A stretch of 64,000 bases of DNA from Candidatus Bathyarchaeota archaeon A05DMB-3 (GCA_019685555.1 JABFQN010000004.1:40853-104852); one strand, 5' to 3'; positions 44,125-53,801 are shown, numbered from the stretch's first letter. The notes: generated by a model from the letters alone, not told the origin. A program made the numbers and translations.

Positions 44125-45072
44125 ATGATAAAGAAAACCGTTGCCTTTACTCTTCTAGCATATTTTACTGTTGCTTTGCTAATACTGTTAAGCGGATGGG
44201 CTCCAATTGGAGGAAGCGGTATTCCAATATTCCTTTCAATCTCGTCGTTGACTCCTCTTTACTTGTGGCAGAGAAGCTACCAGAAGAAGATGAAGCTTTC
44301 AAAGGAAATTAACGGAAGACCTAAGGGCGTGGTTATTTTCTGGGTTTTTTCGCTTTTCTTTTTAGCCTTGTTGGTGCGCATTCCCTCTGTGTTATTGTTT
44401 AATATGCCATATGAGAAGGCTCCATTAATCTACCTTTTAATATTGACCATAATCCTTGTCGAAAGAATAGATGTTTCAGCTTTTGGCTTTAAAACACGGA
44501 AAACAGTAAAAGCGCTTCTTTATGGATTAGCCTTCTACGTGATTCTCGGCGGAACAGCCCTACTCCTTCTCTATCTCTTAATTCACGTCTTCACTAATCA
44601 AACGCCAATATTATCCTTCAATATTTCATCCTTTCTCCTATCAATGCCTTTTCAAACTCTGCTTGTAGGTATAAGCGAAGAAGGACTTTTTAGAGGCTAT
44701 ATTCAAACACACCTCCAAAAATTCTACACTTACAAGGCTGTTTTCATTCAAGCCGCTTTGTTTGGATTTTGGCATTTTGTTTGGAACATTTCCCCACTTG
44801 ACCCTTCTGGTATAGCCCAGTATGTAGCAACCACTTTTTTCATAGGCTTATTGTTTGGCTATTTTTACATTAAAGCCAAAAACTTGGTTCCATTAATTTT
44901 GGCGCATGGACTTTGGAATAGCGTTTCAACAGGAATGATAGAAAATACTGCGGCGTTAGATTTGCTTAAGCAAACTCCGTTTTTAAATCAAGTTTTGATA
45001 TGGTTTTTGCCGTATGCCATAGCCATTACAGTGGCATTTTTCTTCATAAAATGTTTGATTAAGGAAATTTAA
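44125..45072 (+). CDS. CPBP/CAAX-type intramembrane protease
   Basis: About 315 residues with eight or so helices. The glutamate-protease motifs are present: GISEEGLFRGYIQTHL (EExxxR), FGFWHFVWNI and LILAHGLWNSV (HxxxN-type). Family members are intramembrane proteases or CAAX processors; archaeal substrates unknown. The frame opens at GTG 44113; ATG 44125 is preferred as a GGGG site precedes it closely. Confidence 0.85.
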   Translation: MIKKTVAFTLLAYFTVALLILLSGWAPIGGSGIPIFLSISSLTPLYLWQRSYQKKMKLSKEINGRPKGVVIFWVFSLFFLALLVRIPSVLLFNMPYEKAPLIYLLILTIILVERIDVSAFGFKTRKTVKALLYGLAFYVILGGTALLLLYLLIHVFTNQTPILSFNISSFLLSMPFQTLLVGISEEGLFRGYIQTHLQKFYTYKAVFIQAALFGFWHFVWNISPLDPSGIAQYVATTFFIGLLFGYFYIKAKNLVPLILAHGLWNSVSTGMIENTAALDLLKQTPFLNQVLIWFLPYAIAITVAFFFIKCLIKEI

Positions 45073-45206
45073 TGCTCATCAAACGCCAATAAGGTTTCAA
45101 CAGCACGCTTTACGAATTTGGTGCATTTTTCTTCAAACACATTCGCTTTGCGGGCTTCCTCCAATTCTTTAGGGTCTGAGAGTTGTATCCGATTAGTTCT
45201 CGACAT
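45069..45206 (-). CDS. Small 45-residue protein, possible RHH-type
   Basis: The minus strand encodes MSRTNRIQLSDPKELEEARK followed by ANVFEEKCTKFVKRAVETLLAFDEH to a stop at 45069. It is hydrophilic with two predicted helices after an NRIQL strand, which resembles ribbon-helix-helix proteins. An in-frame GTG lies five codons upstream. It overlaps the end of the CPBP gene by 4 bases. Coding status is likely but unproven. Confidence 0.45.
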   Translation of the reverse strand: MSRTNRIQLSDPKELEEARKANVFEEKCTKFVKRAVETLLAFDEH

Positions 45207-45290
45207 AAGACGCTTCACAAAGCAAACTTTTCTCGTGCATAATATCCCATACCTACTTGACTTAGTTTAAGGGGAAACTTGAGAAAGGTG

Positions 45291-46334
45291 TTAGAAGTGC
45301 TTTGGAATTTTTTGAAGGCTTGCAACCGTTAATTTTACGGAGTATTCTGCATCTTTCAAGCTGAGTAGGGATGCTGGACTGTGGATGTAACGGGTTGGCA
45401 CTGATATAACACCGCTTGGAACCCCCTCCCTTGTTAAGGATATGCGGGCAGCGTCTGTTGAGCCTGGCAACCCCGCCTCAAGCTGGTATGGAATCTTGTT
45501 TTCTTCAGCCGCCTCCACCAACAACTGTAAAACTTTTGGATGTGTAATCAACCCCATGTCAGCAACCTCTATCGATGGACCTTTCCTAAGCTTTATAGGG
45601 GCTTCAACCTCCTTTACCCCTGGCACATCGCCGGCAACCGTTACGTCTAAGGCTATGCCCACGTCTGGGTATATGCCGAAGGCTGCGGTGGTTGCTCCTC
45701 TTAATCCCACTTCCTCCTGGACTGTTCCAACAGCGTAAACAGTGCATTCTGTTTTCTTCAATTGTTTTATCGCCTCAATCATGACGGCGCAGCCCACGCG
45801 GTCGTCGAAGGCTTTTCCGATGACTATGTCATTTCCTATTCTAGCGAATTTTATGTCGAAGCTTACCGGGTCTCCGATTTTTACACCCATCTTTTTGGCT
45901 TCTTCTTGGCTTTCCGCGCCGATGTCTATGAAAAGCTCGTCGTAGGTCATGACTTTTTTGCGTTCCTCCTCTTTTTGTATGTGGGGCGGTTTAGAACCAA
46001 TGATCCCGTGTAAGGGGCCTTTTTCTGTGTGCACTATCACTTTTTGCGCCAACAGTATGCGGTCGTCTATTCCGCCGATTTTTGTGAATTGGAGAAAGCC
46101 TTCCTTGGAAATCGTTTTCACGAAAAGCCCTATTTCGTCCATGTGGGCTGCCAGCATCACTTTCGCCGCGTTTTTCTTGCCCTTTTTAATGCCTATAACG
46201 TTTCCAAGCTTGTCCTCTTTGACTTCATCCACATACGGTTTCAACATATCCTTCACAAGTGCTCTAACTTCTTCTTCTCTTCCAGCCACTCCACAAGCAT
46301 TTGAAAGTTTTTCCAACGTCTCTGCCAGTGTCAC
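45291..46334 (-). CDS. M42 family metallopeptidase
   Basis: The 347-residue protein belongs to the M42 TET-aminopeptidase family (also annotated endoglucanase). KVMLAAHMDEIGLFVKTI holds the first metal histidine, GKAFDDRVGCAVMIEAI the bridging aspartate, and VQEEVGLRGATTAAF the catalytic glutamate pair; ALDVTVAGDVPG and GLPGSTDAARI complete the site. Acts in cytosolic peptide turnover downstream of the proteasome. Confidence 0.93.
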   Translation of the reverse strand: MTLAETLEKLSNACGVAGREEEVRALVKDMLKPYVDEVKEDKLGNVIGIKKGKKNAAKVMLAAHMDEIGLFVKTISKEGFLQFTKIGGIDDRILLAQKVIVHTEKGPLHGIIGSKPPHIQKEEERKKVMTYDELFIDIGAESQEEAKKMGVKIGDPVSFDIKFARIGNDIVIGKAFDDRVGCAVMIEAIKQLKKTECTVYAVGTVQEEVGLRGATTAAFGIYPDVGIALDVTVAGDVPGVKEVEAPIKLRKGPSIEVADMGLITHPKVLQLLVEAAEENKIPYQLEAGLPGSTDAARISLTREGVPSGVISVPTRYIHSPASLLSLKDAEYSVKLTVASLQKIPKHF

Positions 46335-46457
46335 GTTTTCTCCTCCTTTAAGAGTGAGTTGGAATTCTAAAACTTTATATTAAACAGTTGTGGTTTAATA
46401 GGTGAATTTGAAACATGGGCTCTAGCCGCTTATCCTTTAAAGGTGAAAAATTAAAAG

Positions 46458-47063
46458 TTGAGTAAATTTCTCAAGAATTCCCTAAGAAAGGTTAGAATTT
46501 ACCTTCGCATAACTAAGGCTAGTGGCATAGCTAGAAGAATCTTTGTAATGAACGGATTCGACGGCGCTATGACTATTTTCGGCATAGTTTTGGGCTCATG
46601 GATAGCAGGCGTTTCAAAACCAGAAGTTATCCTGCTAGCCGGGCTAGGCGCTTGTCTAGCCATGGGAGTTTCAGGGTTTTTTGGAGCCTTGATGGCTGAA
46701 AAAGCTGAAAGGGAACGCCACCTAAAAGACATGGAAGAGACAACAAATAACAATGTAGACCCTATACATTACGAGGCAGCGAGCTTCGTCGCCTTCTATG
46801 TAGCCCTAATAAGTGGATTATCCCCAGCTTTAACTGCGGTTATCTCTTTATCCCCATTTGTCATAGCATCCTTAAAGCTCGCTTCCTTGACAAACGCGTA
46901 TACCTTTTCGTTAGCACTTTCCTTGGCTATCCTCTTCCTGCTCGGCATATACTTGGGCAAAGTTGCAAAAGAAAACGGCTGGCTTTACGGCATAGCAATG
47001 ATCGCCGTCGGCGCCCTAACAGCAATAATAATCCTCCTAATCCAACTGTTTTTAGGAGCATAA
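46458..47063 (+). CDS. VIT1/CCC1-like iron or manganese transporter family protein
   Basis: A 201-residue membrane protein with five helices. RRIFVMNGFDGAMTIFGIVLGS opens the family core, and GFFGALMAEKAERERHLKD is the amphipathic metal-binding helix following the second membrane segment. The family exports or stores Fe/Mn ions. Here the cytoplasmic region is short, unlike eukaryotic VIT1. TTG start at 46458. Confidence 0.8.
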   Translation: MSKFLKNSLRKVRIYLRITKASGIARRIFVMNGFDGAMTIFGIVLGSWIAGVSKPEVILLAGLGACLAMGVSGFFGALMAEKAERERHLKDMEETTNNNVDPIHYEAASFVAFYVALISGLSPALTAVISLSPFVIASLKLASLTNAYTFSLALSLAILFLLGIYLGKVAKENGWLYGIAMIAVGALTAIIILLIQLFLGA

Positions 47064-47135
47064 ACGCCAAGAAGACTGCACGCAAAATTTATTTGCAGTT
47101 GAAGATTACCTTTCAAGGCTTTAAACGAGGCTGAA

Positions 47136-47837
47136 ATGTTGCGGAAAACACAGAGGACTGCTTTAACCGCAGTTTTCGCGGCGCTACATGCTGTGCTTTA
47201 TTTCATCTCGTTTGGTTTATGGCGGAATTGGGGAATATACTTGGAATCAATTGAGGGAGCAATTCTCGGTCCCAAAATTGGATTTACAGCGGCATTAATT
47301 GGCTCTTTGGTTGCGCGGATGATTAAGCCGGATGATTTTTGGATGTTCGGCATAATCGCAGAGCCCATAAGCGTCTTAGCCGCCGGCTTATTGGCTCAAG
47401 CAAAATGGAAACCAGTTTTGGGATTATACTTTGCAACTTTGCTGGCTTATTTCATACATCCTTACGGGCAAAGCCTCCCATTATGGACAATCATCGACGT
47501 GTTAGTAGCTGTGGCCCTCATTTATCCAGCAGCAAAAATTGGCGGAACACTGTACGCAGTAGACTTTAAACGTTTACCCATCAAGCTGGTATTAATCTCC
47601 TTTGTCTGCATCGCCACAGACTCGCTTATGAGAATATTTCTATTAATCCCGTGTGGGCTACACACGTTATTCTTTAAGGATTTTGGGGCTCTTTACGATG
47701 TTTTTGTCGGAGCCGCTGCTTACTCATATGTCGAAGACTTAATTGTTGTAATTGTTTCGCTCTTCGCTGGGGCGCCCTTGATTTTAACAATGTTTAAGTT
47801 TGGCTTTCTGAAAAGAGAAAAAAGTGTTGAAAGCTAA
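47136..47837 (+). CDS. ECF transporter S-component-like membrane protein
   Basis: A 233-residue protein with six to seven helices. Its opening, RTALTAVFAALHAVLYFISF, then EGAILGPKIGFTAALIGSLVA resembles S-components of energy-coupling-factor transporters. Ligand specificity cannot be told. No EcfA or EcfT genes are in the window, which would place this among S-components sharing a distant module. Confidence 0.6.
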   Translation: MLRKTQRTALTAVFAALHAVLYFISFGLWRNWGIYLESIEGAILGPKIGFTAALIGSLVARMIKPDDFWMFGIIAEPISVLAAGLLAQAKWKPVLGLYFATLLAYFIHPYGQSLPLWTIIDVLVAVALIYPAAKIGGTLYAVDFKRLPIKLVLISFVCIATDSLMRIFLLIPCGLHTLFFKDFGALYDVFVGAAAYSYVEDLIVVIVSLFAGAPLILTMFKFGFLKREKSVES

Positions 47838-47845
47838 GCCTACTA

Positions 47846-48064
47846 TTATGTTGACTGTTGTGGCGTGGGTTGCTGTCTTTTAAGTTCTAAATATTCCGTC
47901 AGCAGTAAAACGCCCTCGATTATGAGGAATATGCCCAATATGATTCCGACAAGGTCGGGTATGGCTATTACAAGGATGCCGAAGATAATGCATAAAATGG
48001 CTAACACTGGTTTTGATACTGTTACACCGATTTTCTTTAAACCTTTCTCAACAACCTCTGTCAA
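47846..48064 (-). CDS. DUF308-like small membrane protein
   Basis: A 72-residue protein with helices VLAILCIIFGILVIAIPDLV and GIILGIFLIIEGVLLLTEYL, the repeated unit of DUF308/HdeD-like proteins, in a half-length form. Function unknown. Converges on the ECF-like gene. Confidence 0.65.
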   Translation of the reverse strand: MTEVVEKGLKKIGVTVSKPVLAILCIIFGILVIAIPDLVGIILGIFLIIEGVLLLTEYLELKRQQPTPQQST

Positions 48065-48146
48065 TTTCCATCACTCTCAACTTACAATTCAATTGCTATA
48101 AATTGCTTGAATATTTAAGCTGTTCTAAAGAGCGTTATCTATACGG

Positions 48147-48165
48147 TCTATAAAAATATATATTC
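48147..48165 (+). promoter_or_regulatory. Promoter of PhoU-like gene
   Basis: TCTATAAAAATATATATTC forms a strong TATA region about 45 bases upstream of the ATG at 48202, leaving a leader of about 25 bases. It lies in the divergent gap after the DUF308-like gene. Confidence 0.5.
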
Positions 48166-48201
48166 AAGTTTTCTCGTTAATGTTTTAATGGTGCAACAAT
48201 T

Positions 48202-49218
48202 ATGGAACAGCGTAAAATAATGTCTCTTGGGCGTTCTTCGCTGGTTATTTCTCTTCCAAAATATTGGACAGAGCTGAATGAGCTTAAACAGGGGGATGTT
48301 GTCTCCATAGCCATGAATCGAGACCGTTCTCTGGTGGTTTTTCCAGGTGCGAGAAAGGAACGGGAAGCCGCTAAGATAACTCTTCACGTTGAATCGGAAA
48401 AAGACATTGCCTTTATCATTCGGAGCATAATTGCGTGCTACTTGAACGGTTACTCCCACATCAGATTAGTTTCAGATAAATTTTTCACCGTGCCACAGCA
48501 AAAGGTCATCCGCCGCATAGTGCAGATGCTTTACATGCGAATAATGGAGGCAGACACCAAAGAAATGTACATCGCAACCCTCATAGACGAGTCTAAAGCC
48601 TCCATTGAAACTGGAATCAACAGAATGTATAAGATATCAAGCTCCATGTGCCGAGACGCCTTTACGGCTTTAAAAAGCCTAGATGCTGCCCTTGCAAAAT
48701 CCGTTTACATGATTGACGATGAAGTGGACCATTTCTCTTTCTTTCTGTTGAGGCTTGTGCGAAGAGCATCCGTTGACCCAACATTGGCTAATCAGCTTGC
48801 CGTGGAACCTGTCGACTGTCTAGACTATCAAACCCTTATTCACCGTATAGAACAAGTCTCCGATCAAGCCGCGAATGTGGCTAAACACATAATTATGATG
48901 GAAGGGGAGAAAAAGAAAGTTTCAAAGCCCTTATTAGAGAAAATGTATTCTGCCGGATGTGATGCTTTGGCTCTCTACGACAATGCGGTAAACGCCCTAT
49001 TCGCAAAAGACGTGAAAAGCTCAAACGAAGTTATTGAAAATCAGGCTAAAATAGAGAAATTAGACCGGGAGATAGCGTCCCTAGCCTTTTTGAGGGAGAA
49101 AGACACCGAGGTTATTTGTGCTTGCTGCTCTATAAGGGACAGCATTCAACGCATAGCAGAGTATGCTGCGGACATCGCAGAAATCACTATTAACCAGTCT
49201 TTCAAGTCCTCTTCCTAG
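48202..49218 (+). CDS. AbrB-PhoU domain phosphate regulator-like protein
   Basis: The 338-residue protein begins with an AbrB/SpoVT fold (RKIMSLGRSSLVISLPKYWT, about 4-50), then VVSIAMNRDRSLVV, followed by two PhoU helical bundles (about 90-330). Such AbrB-PhoU fusions occur in archaea beside phosphate transporters, and are presumed to regulate uptake; no Pst genes lie here, so the target is unknown. Ends 4 bases from the converging mtdB-like gene. Confidence 0.85.
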   Translation: MEQRKIMSLGRSSLVISLPKYWTELNELKQGDVVSIAMNRDRSLVVFPGARKEREAAKITLHVESEKDIAFIIRSIIACYLNGYSHIRLVSDKFFTVPQQKVIRRIVQMLYMRIMEADTKEMYIATLIDESKASIETGINRMYKISSSMCRDAFTALKSLDAALAKSVYMIDDEVDHFSFFLLRLVRRASVDPTLANQLAVEPVDCLDYQTLIHRIEQVSDQAANVAKHIIMMEGEKKKVSKPLLEKMYSAGCDALALYDNAVNALFAKDVKSSNEVIENQAKIEKLDREIASLAFLREKDTEVICACCSIRDSIQRIAEYAADIAEITINQSFKSSS

Positions 49219-49222
49219 CTTG

Positions 49223-50941
49223 TTAAGGGTTTTTCCGTTCCTTTGGAGGATAGCCCACAGTTACAGCCAGTTTAGCAGCTGATATTTCACCCTTAAGTAT
49301 TTTCCTTGCTAACTCCATTGCATGGTTGTAATTGTAAACTGTTCCTTTCCCGTTTCTTCTGGCTTCCCTTAGGATTTCCCGTTCAAGTTTATACTTGAGT
49401 CTGCCAATGGTCAACGGGCCTATGCCGAAAATTCCTGGAAGGAATTCCCTCATGTCGTCGTCAAGTTTCATTCCCTCCACTCCGAGAGGTGGAACAGCAT
49501 TGACGTCGGCTATAACTTTGACAAGTTTAACCTCGCTTAGCATGTCTTTACTAATTAACCGCACGCCAGCAACAGATGCGCATAGGATGACGTCGGCATT
49601 GTTTATGACTTCCATCTTCTTTTCTGGAGTGGGAGCAAAAACGCCTTCAACGTCCACTCCATAATTCTCGCGAAGCAGCGAAGAAAGCTTAGAAACATAC
49701 TCGTCTCCGTCTTTTCTATCAGGGTTTGGGCTCACAATCGCAACGCTGCATCCAAGTTTGGCTAGGAGGATTGCGGCAACCCTGCCAACAGAGCCCGTAC
49801 CGAAAACCGCCACTCGTTTATCCTTCAGATTTCCAAGTTTAGACTTGGCTAAAGCATCCTCCACTTTTGCCACCATTGCAGTGGCTGTCGTGTAGGCGCC
49901 AGCCGGGTCAATTATGGTGTTGGCTTGGAATGGTGGAAACATGGTTTCCCTTACAACCTTTAAGACTTCTTCAGCTTTTTCCATGTCTTTTCCGCCGATG
50001 AAAAAGCATGTGCGTTTAATTCCCTTAGGGTCTCTTGAGAAAATGGCGTCTTGCACTATTTTTTTTGCCTCCTCTGGAGTGACGTTCTCGTAGGGAACCA
50101 CTACGCTGAATCCTGCGTCGTAGGCCATGCAAATGTCAAAGGGACTGGCTCTTTTCTCTGTGTCTAGGAAGAAGAGAATGTAAGGGGCTTCTTCAGATGA
50201 TGTTCTGACAACTGGTTTAACTTGAATTTGCATAGAGTTAAGCAAGTCCTCAAGCTCTGCCATAGGCGCCTTTTCCTTTGTGAACACCAACTTTTTTGTG
50301 GGATGAACTGTTTCCAAGTCAACATCCACGGATTCCAGAAGCTTTTTAACTCCGCTAACATGCTCTGGGCTGGAAATGTGTAGACATGTTACGTCAACTT
50401 TTTCCATTTTTCGAGCGTTTTCAAGAATGCCCATGGCAATCCAGCTTTCCCTAACTGAAAACTTGGCTTCGCGTTCTATCTCTTCGATTTCTTGCTGCAA
50501 ACATTGACCATAAGCTATCAAATACTCCTTCTCCGGAGTGTCGTTGGGCATATCCTCCAAGGCTTTCACTATGCGGTCTCTTAGCTGTTTTTTCTCTTCA
50601 AGCAAAGATGCCACATAACTCTTTGCATTTTCATCGATGTCTGCGGCGGAGAATGGGATTTTCCTTTTGCTGCTTATTTGGGCGAGAACATTATCTTCGT
50701 TGAACTCTTTTGCTGACCGGTTTCCCATTTCTTCTGTGATAAGGTCCGGCTTAACTTCGTCGACTAGCTTTTCGAAGAAGTTGCAGAAAGCGATTGAAGG
50801 CTTAAACCTTGATGTTAAGATGTTTTTAGGTGTGTGATTGTTTGTGGGCTCTATTATCCAGAAGGGTTCGCTGTATTCTTTCTCAACTATTATGACCTTT
50901 AATGTTTTTCCTTCCAATGGTGTTATTTCAAGTGCTTTCAT
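49223..50941 (-). CDS. mtdB: NAD(P)-type methylene-H4MPT dehydrogenase with a long N-terminal extension
   Basis: ATG 50941 (MKALEITPLEGK) is set by an AGGTGA site 7 bases upstream and a TATA box beyond. The C-terminal half (about residues 250-572) is an MtdB-like protein: PYILFFLDTEKRASPFDICM, NTIIDPAGAYTTATAMVAKV (pterin site) and VAVFGTGSVGRVAAILLAKLG (nucleotide site). It oxidises methylene-tetrahydromethanopterin with NAD(P). The first 240 residues are helical with no recognised domain; bacterial MtdB lacks them. The F420-dependent enzyme is encoded next door. Confidence 0.85.
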   Translation of the reverse strand: MKALEITPLEGKTLKVIIVEKEYSEPFWIIEPTNNHTPKNILTSRFKPSIAFCNFFEKLVDEVKPDLITEEMGNRSAKEFNEDNVLAQISSKRKIPFSAADIDENAKSYVASLLEEKKQLRDRIVKALEDMPNDTPEKEYLIAYGQCLQQEIEEIEREAKFSVRESWIAMGILENARKMEKVDVTCLHISSPEHVSGVKKLLESVDVDLETVHPTKKLVFTKEKAPMAELEDLLNSMQIQVKPVVRTSSEEAPYILFFLDTEKRASPFDICMAYDAGFSVVVPYENVTPEEAKKIVQDAIFSRDPKGIKRTCFFIGGKDMEKAEEVLKVVRETMFPPFQANTIIDPAGAYTTATAMVAKVEDALAKSKLGNLKDKRVAVFGTGSVGRVAAILLAKLGCSVAIVSPNPDRKDGDEYVSKLSSLLRENYGVDVEGVFAPTPEKKMEVINNADVILCASVAGVRLISKDMLSEVKLVKVIADVNAVPPLGVEGMKLDDDMREFLPGIFGIGPLTIGRLKYKLEREILREARRNGKGTVYNYNHAMELARKILKGEISAAKLAVTVGYPPKERKNP

Positions 50942-50974
50942 TTTTGTTTCACCTGATAGCGAATGAGGAGGCGG

Positions 50975-50986
50975 GAAATATATACT
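50975..50986 (-). promoter_or_regulatory. TATA box of mtdB-like gene
   Basis: AGTATATATTTC on the minus strand lies about 35-45 bases before the ATG at 50941, consistent with a short leader that includes the AGGTGA site. Confidence 0.5.
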
Positions 50987-51060
50987 TATCCGAAATACCA
51001 CATATATGTATTAATAACGTATATACAATGGTTATTTAAACCCGCTTAAATCCAAAGATT

Positions 51061-51954
51061 TCAGCCATTTTCGTAATTTTCTTCATTAAAAGTGGGAGGC
51101 AACATTAGCTTCTCTTTAAATTTCAACTTTCCCTCTTTAGAGTGGGGTCTCCTAACTAAGGTGTCTGCATACTTTTCGATTTCCCTTGCTTCTTCGGCAA
51201 GGTTGGCTGCAACCTGCGCGATTTCGTGTGCACACGCCACTAGCGGAATATACTTCTCTTTATCCTTTTCCATGAAACACGCCCGAGTGTTTATTTCAGC
51301 AATCTTTTTTGTTAATTCGTAGGCTGCCATAGCCTTCACCAGAGCGTAGGGATTCCTAAAATCAGAATTATCCCTAATGTTGTCTGTGTCTATGATTAGT
51401 CTAGGCAACTCAAACGTTAAATCTTCCTTAAAACAGTGGACAATCTTGTCAATTTCCTGGTAAATCATCCTGTAAACGCCTGTGATTGCCAGCACCTTTA
51501 TTATATTCGAGTTAAAAATCGCCATTTCAGCTGGGTCTAAAAACTCTTTTCTTGCTCCTATAAGAGGGTCGCCCATAACAATAATGTAGCCGAAGCCTTG
51601 CGTTTCAAACTCCTCTTTAAGGCGCTTGCCCGGAGCATCAGAAATGAATACGCTTGGAATTTTCTTTTCCAAAAGTATTTCTCTAGCCCTTTTCGGTCCC
51701 TGAACCGCCGGGTTTGGCGAAATAAATATTATGAAGTCTGGGTTGAAATCGAAAATTTTCGGTAGGGCTTCTTCGACTTCTTCGGCGAGCATTTTCGCCC
51801 CAGTTGTTACAGTTCTGACGCTTATGTCTTCCCTGTCAGCCAACTCGTCGAAAAGCAGTTCAAGCAGAGGGGCAGTCCCGATGTTGCCGCATTTAAAGAT
51901 GCCAATCTTAACTTTTTTCAAGGGATGCACCTTGAACGCCAAACTAGAAGCCAT
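51061..51954 (-). CDS. mtd: F420-dependent methylene-tetrahydromethanopterin dehydrogenase
   Basis: Interconverts methenyl- and methylene-H4MPT using coenzyme F420. The 297-residue protein shows KVKIGIFKCGNIGTAPLLEL, DFIIFISPNPAVQGPKRARE and the AYELTKKIAEINTRACFM block typical of Mtd. The ATG at 51954 gives a 13-residue extension before KVKIG; GTG 51930 or TTG 51921 fits the TATA-like CTTATAAAC near 51968-51976 better. Part of the C1 module with ftr and an F420-linked oxidoreductase. Confidence 0.93.
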   Translation of the reverse strand: MASSLAFKVHPLKKVKIGIFKCGNIGTAPLLELLFDELADREDISVRTVTTGAKMLAEEVEEALPKIFDFNPDFIIFISPNPAVQGPKRAREILLEKKIPSVFISDAPGKRLKEEFETQGFGYIIVMGDPLIGARKEFLDPAEMAIFNSNIIKVLAITGVYRMIYQEIDKIVHCFKEDLTFELPRLIIDTDNIRDNSDFRNPYALVKAMAAYELTKKIAEINTRACFMEKDKEKYIPLVACAHEIAQVAANLAEEAREIEKYADTLVRRPHSKEGKLKFKEKLMLPPTFNEENYENG

Positions 51955-51995
51955 ATTTAGAAAGCAATGTTTATAAGTATTTCAGAATAAAGCGT

Positions 51996-52574
51996 TCAGC
52001 TATTCTCACTTTTTGCTGTGGCTTCTTCTATTAGTGCTGGAACACGCTTTTTAACAGCTGCGTAAATCAAATAGCCGCAAACAATGCTTATAGTCCCTTG
52101 AATAACGTTGAAAATCCCGGTTAACAAGACAAAAATTAGAAGCGTATCACCGTAAATAAGCAGCCCCATGTATATTAGCGCCAAGTTTGCGATTGTCATT
52201 ATTACAACCCTTACTAAAACGCCGAGAAAATACGCGGCGGGCAGTCTAAACCTCTTGGCCAGCTTGAGCCCTAAAAACATTCCAATTACTGTTGAGAATT
52301 CTGCAAGTCCCTTCATAAGGGGGCTTACGATGTTCATAGGGCTGCGGATAAGTATGGCAAGAACTGCAATGGCTGATGTGAAGGCTCCTGGAACCAAGCC
52401 ATACAGCAGTAAGGACAGAATTATTGGGATTCCTGTGAAATCAAATTTCAGGAATTGAAGTCCTGGAATTGGGAAGGGAATTTTTAAATTATAAGACTTA
52501 GTTGCATAGTCGAAAATAACAACTAGGGCAGCGAGGACGATTATTCCAGTTAAAGTTTTCGTGTCAATTTTCAT
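51996..52574 (-). CDS. ECF transporter S-component, riboflavin-transporter-like
   Basis: The 192-residue membrane protein has six helices and the RibU-like N-terminal segment PFPIPGLQFLKFDFTGIPII (about 33-52), the riboflavin-site region of RibU. Its start shares a base with the frhB-like stop, so they are co-transcribed. A flavin transporter beside F420 enzymes is sensible because FAD/F420 share a flavin precursor, but that link is inference. Confidence 0.7.
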   Translation of the reverse strand: MKIDTKTLTGIIVLAALVVIFDYATKSYNLKIPFPIPGLQFLKFDFTGIPIILSLLLYGLVPGAFTSAIAVLAILIRSPMNIVSPLMKGLAEFSTVIGMFLGLKLAKRFRLPAAYFLGVLVRVVIMTIANLALIYMGLLIYGDTLLIFVLLTGIFNVIQGTISIVCGYLIYAAVKKRVPALIEEATAKSENS

Positions 52575-53620
52575 TAAGTTCGCTCCTTGCCTGCAGCCTG
52601 CTTTTTCTTTGAAAGTTTAACCAACAAATTTAGGGCATTCGACTCTGCACTTGCATCCCTAGTTGTAATGACTCCGGCTTTTTCCGCGATGGCAAATAGC
52701 TCCTCGCCTTTCTCTGTGCGCATAATGGCAAAAGTCCAGCCTTCCAATCCCAGTCCCCCAACGGAAATGTCTGCTAATTCTGAACTGAAATCTTCGCAGA
52801 AGTGGCAACTCTTTCTTGCATATTGTTTTGCTTCTGCAAGGGGTATAGCCACTGTTTCAGAATCCAATGTAACCAGCATTTTGCCCTTAATGTTAATTTT
52901 CCTAACGTGTTTTGGGTTTACGCCCAATTTTCCATGGATATGGTTTTCCATAAGCCCCTCATAAACGAAGCATTCTGAACATGCAAGCCCAATCAAAACC
53001 TTCAGCGGAGCAACGTATTTTTTAAGTCCAGCCAACTGAATTTTTCGAACTGCGCGAATCTGGCATGGTGTTCCAACAAACGCAACGCTGCTTTTCTTTT
53101 GTTTAATTGCCTCTGCTATGGCGAGGATGTTAGGTGAGTAAAAGTATTTTGTTCCAGCCGACTGTAGGATTTCATCAGCTGTCGTGGCGAGGGTGGGACG
53201 TGGATAAAAGGGCTTTTCCTGTTCACTCTTTGCAACTATTGCGCCGTCTATGAAACCATTTTTTAAGGCAGACAACAGTAGAGCTGTCACTGCACCTCCG
53301 TCTTGACAAACTTTAAGGATTTGTCTGTCTGTCGCCTGTGCCAATGCAAGTCTTCGATAAATCCCAAAGTTTTCCTCAGTTTTCCGCTCTCTGCTAAAAA
53401 CAAAGTTCTCAATTTCGGACAACGGAAACTCAAATTGTGGACATGCTTGGGCACATATACCGCAAACTTTACACTCCTTTACCAAACTAGGTTTCTCGTT
53501 AACGTATTCAAGGCAGCCGAAGGGGCAGACGAGAACGCATGTACCGCAGCCAACGCATTTCCCAGTTTCGACAACTTCCCTGGCTATAGAATCTTCGAAG
53601 CTGACCTTAATGGTTTTCAT
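52574..53620 (-). CDS. frhB: FrhB/FqoF-like coenzyme F420 oxidoreductase with two ferredoxin motifs
   Basis: About 348 residues from ATG 53620 (MKTIKVSFEDS); the frame is open three codons further up. Two 4Fe-4S sets CVGCGTCVLVCPFGC and CKVCGICAQACPQ occupy the first 70 residues; the rest is the F420-hydrogenase beta-subunit domain with ILKVCQDGGAVTALLLSAL, AFVGTPCQIRAVRKIQLAG and CSECFVYEGLMENHI. Such proteins transfer electrons between reduced F420 and ferredoxin or other partners. Divergent from ftr. Confidence 0.88.
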   Translation of the reverse strand: MKTIKVSFEDSIAREVVETGKCVGCGTCVLVCPFGCLEYVNEKPSLVKECKVCGICAQACPQFEFPLSEIENFVFSRERKTEENFGIYRRLALAQATDRQILKVCQDGGAVTALLLSALKNGFIDGAIVAKSEQEKPFYPRPTLATTADEILQSAGTKYFYSPNILAIAEAIKQKKSSVAFVGTPCQIRAVRKIQLAGLKKYVAPLKVLIGLACSECFVYEGLMENHIHGKLGVNPKHVRKINIKGKMLVTLDSETVAIPLAEAKQYARKSCHFCEDFSSELADISVGGLGLEGWTFAIMRTEKGEELFAIAEKAGVITTRDASAESNALNLLVKLSKKKQAAGKERT

Positions 53621-53801
53621 TGCAAGCACCTTATGAACTCAAAGAATAAATAGTTTAGGATTTAGGCTTTGCGCGGGTGAACACTTATACTTCAATACTT
53701 TTGATAATAGCATGTGCATGTCTCGTTAACATTACATTGCAAGCATATGAAGCGAAAAATCTTAAAGGAGAATGCGCCATTATCAACGGCTAGGTTTGAA
53801 T

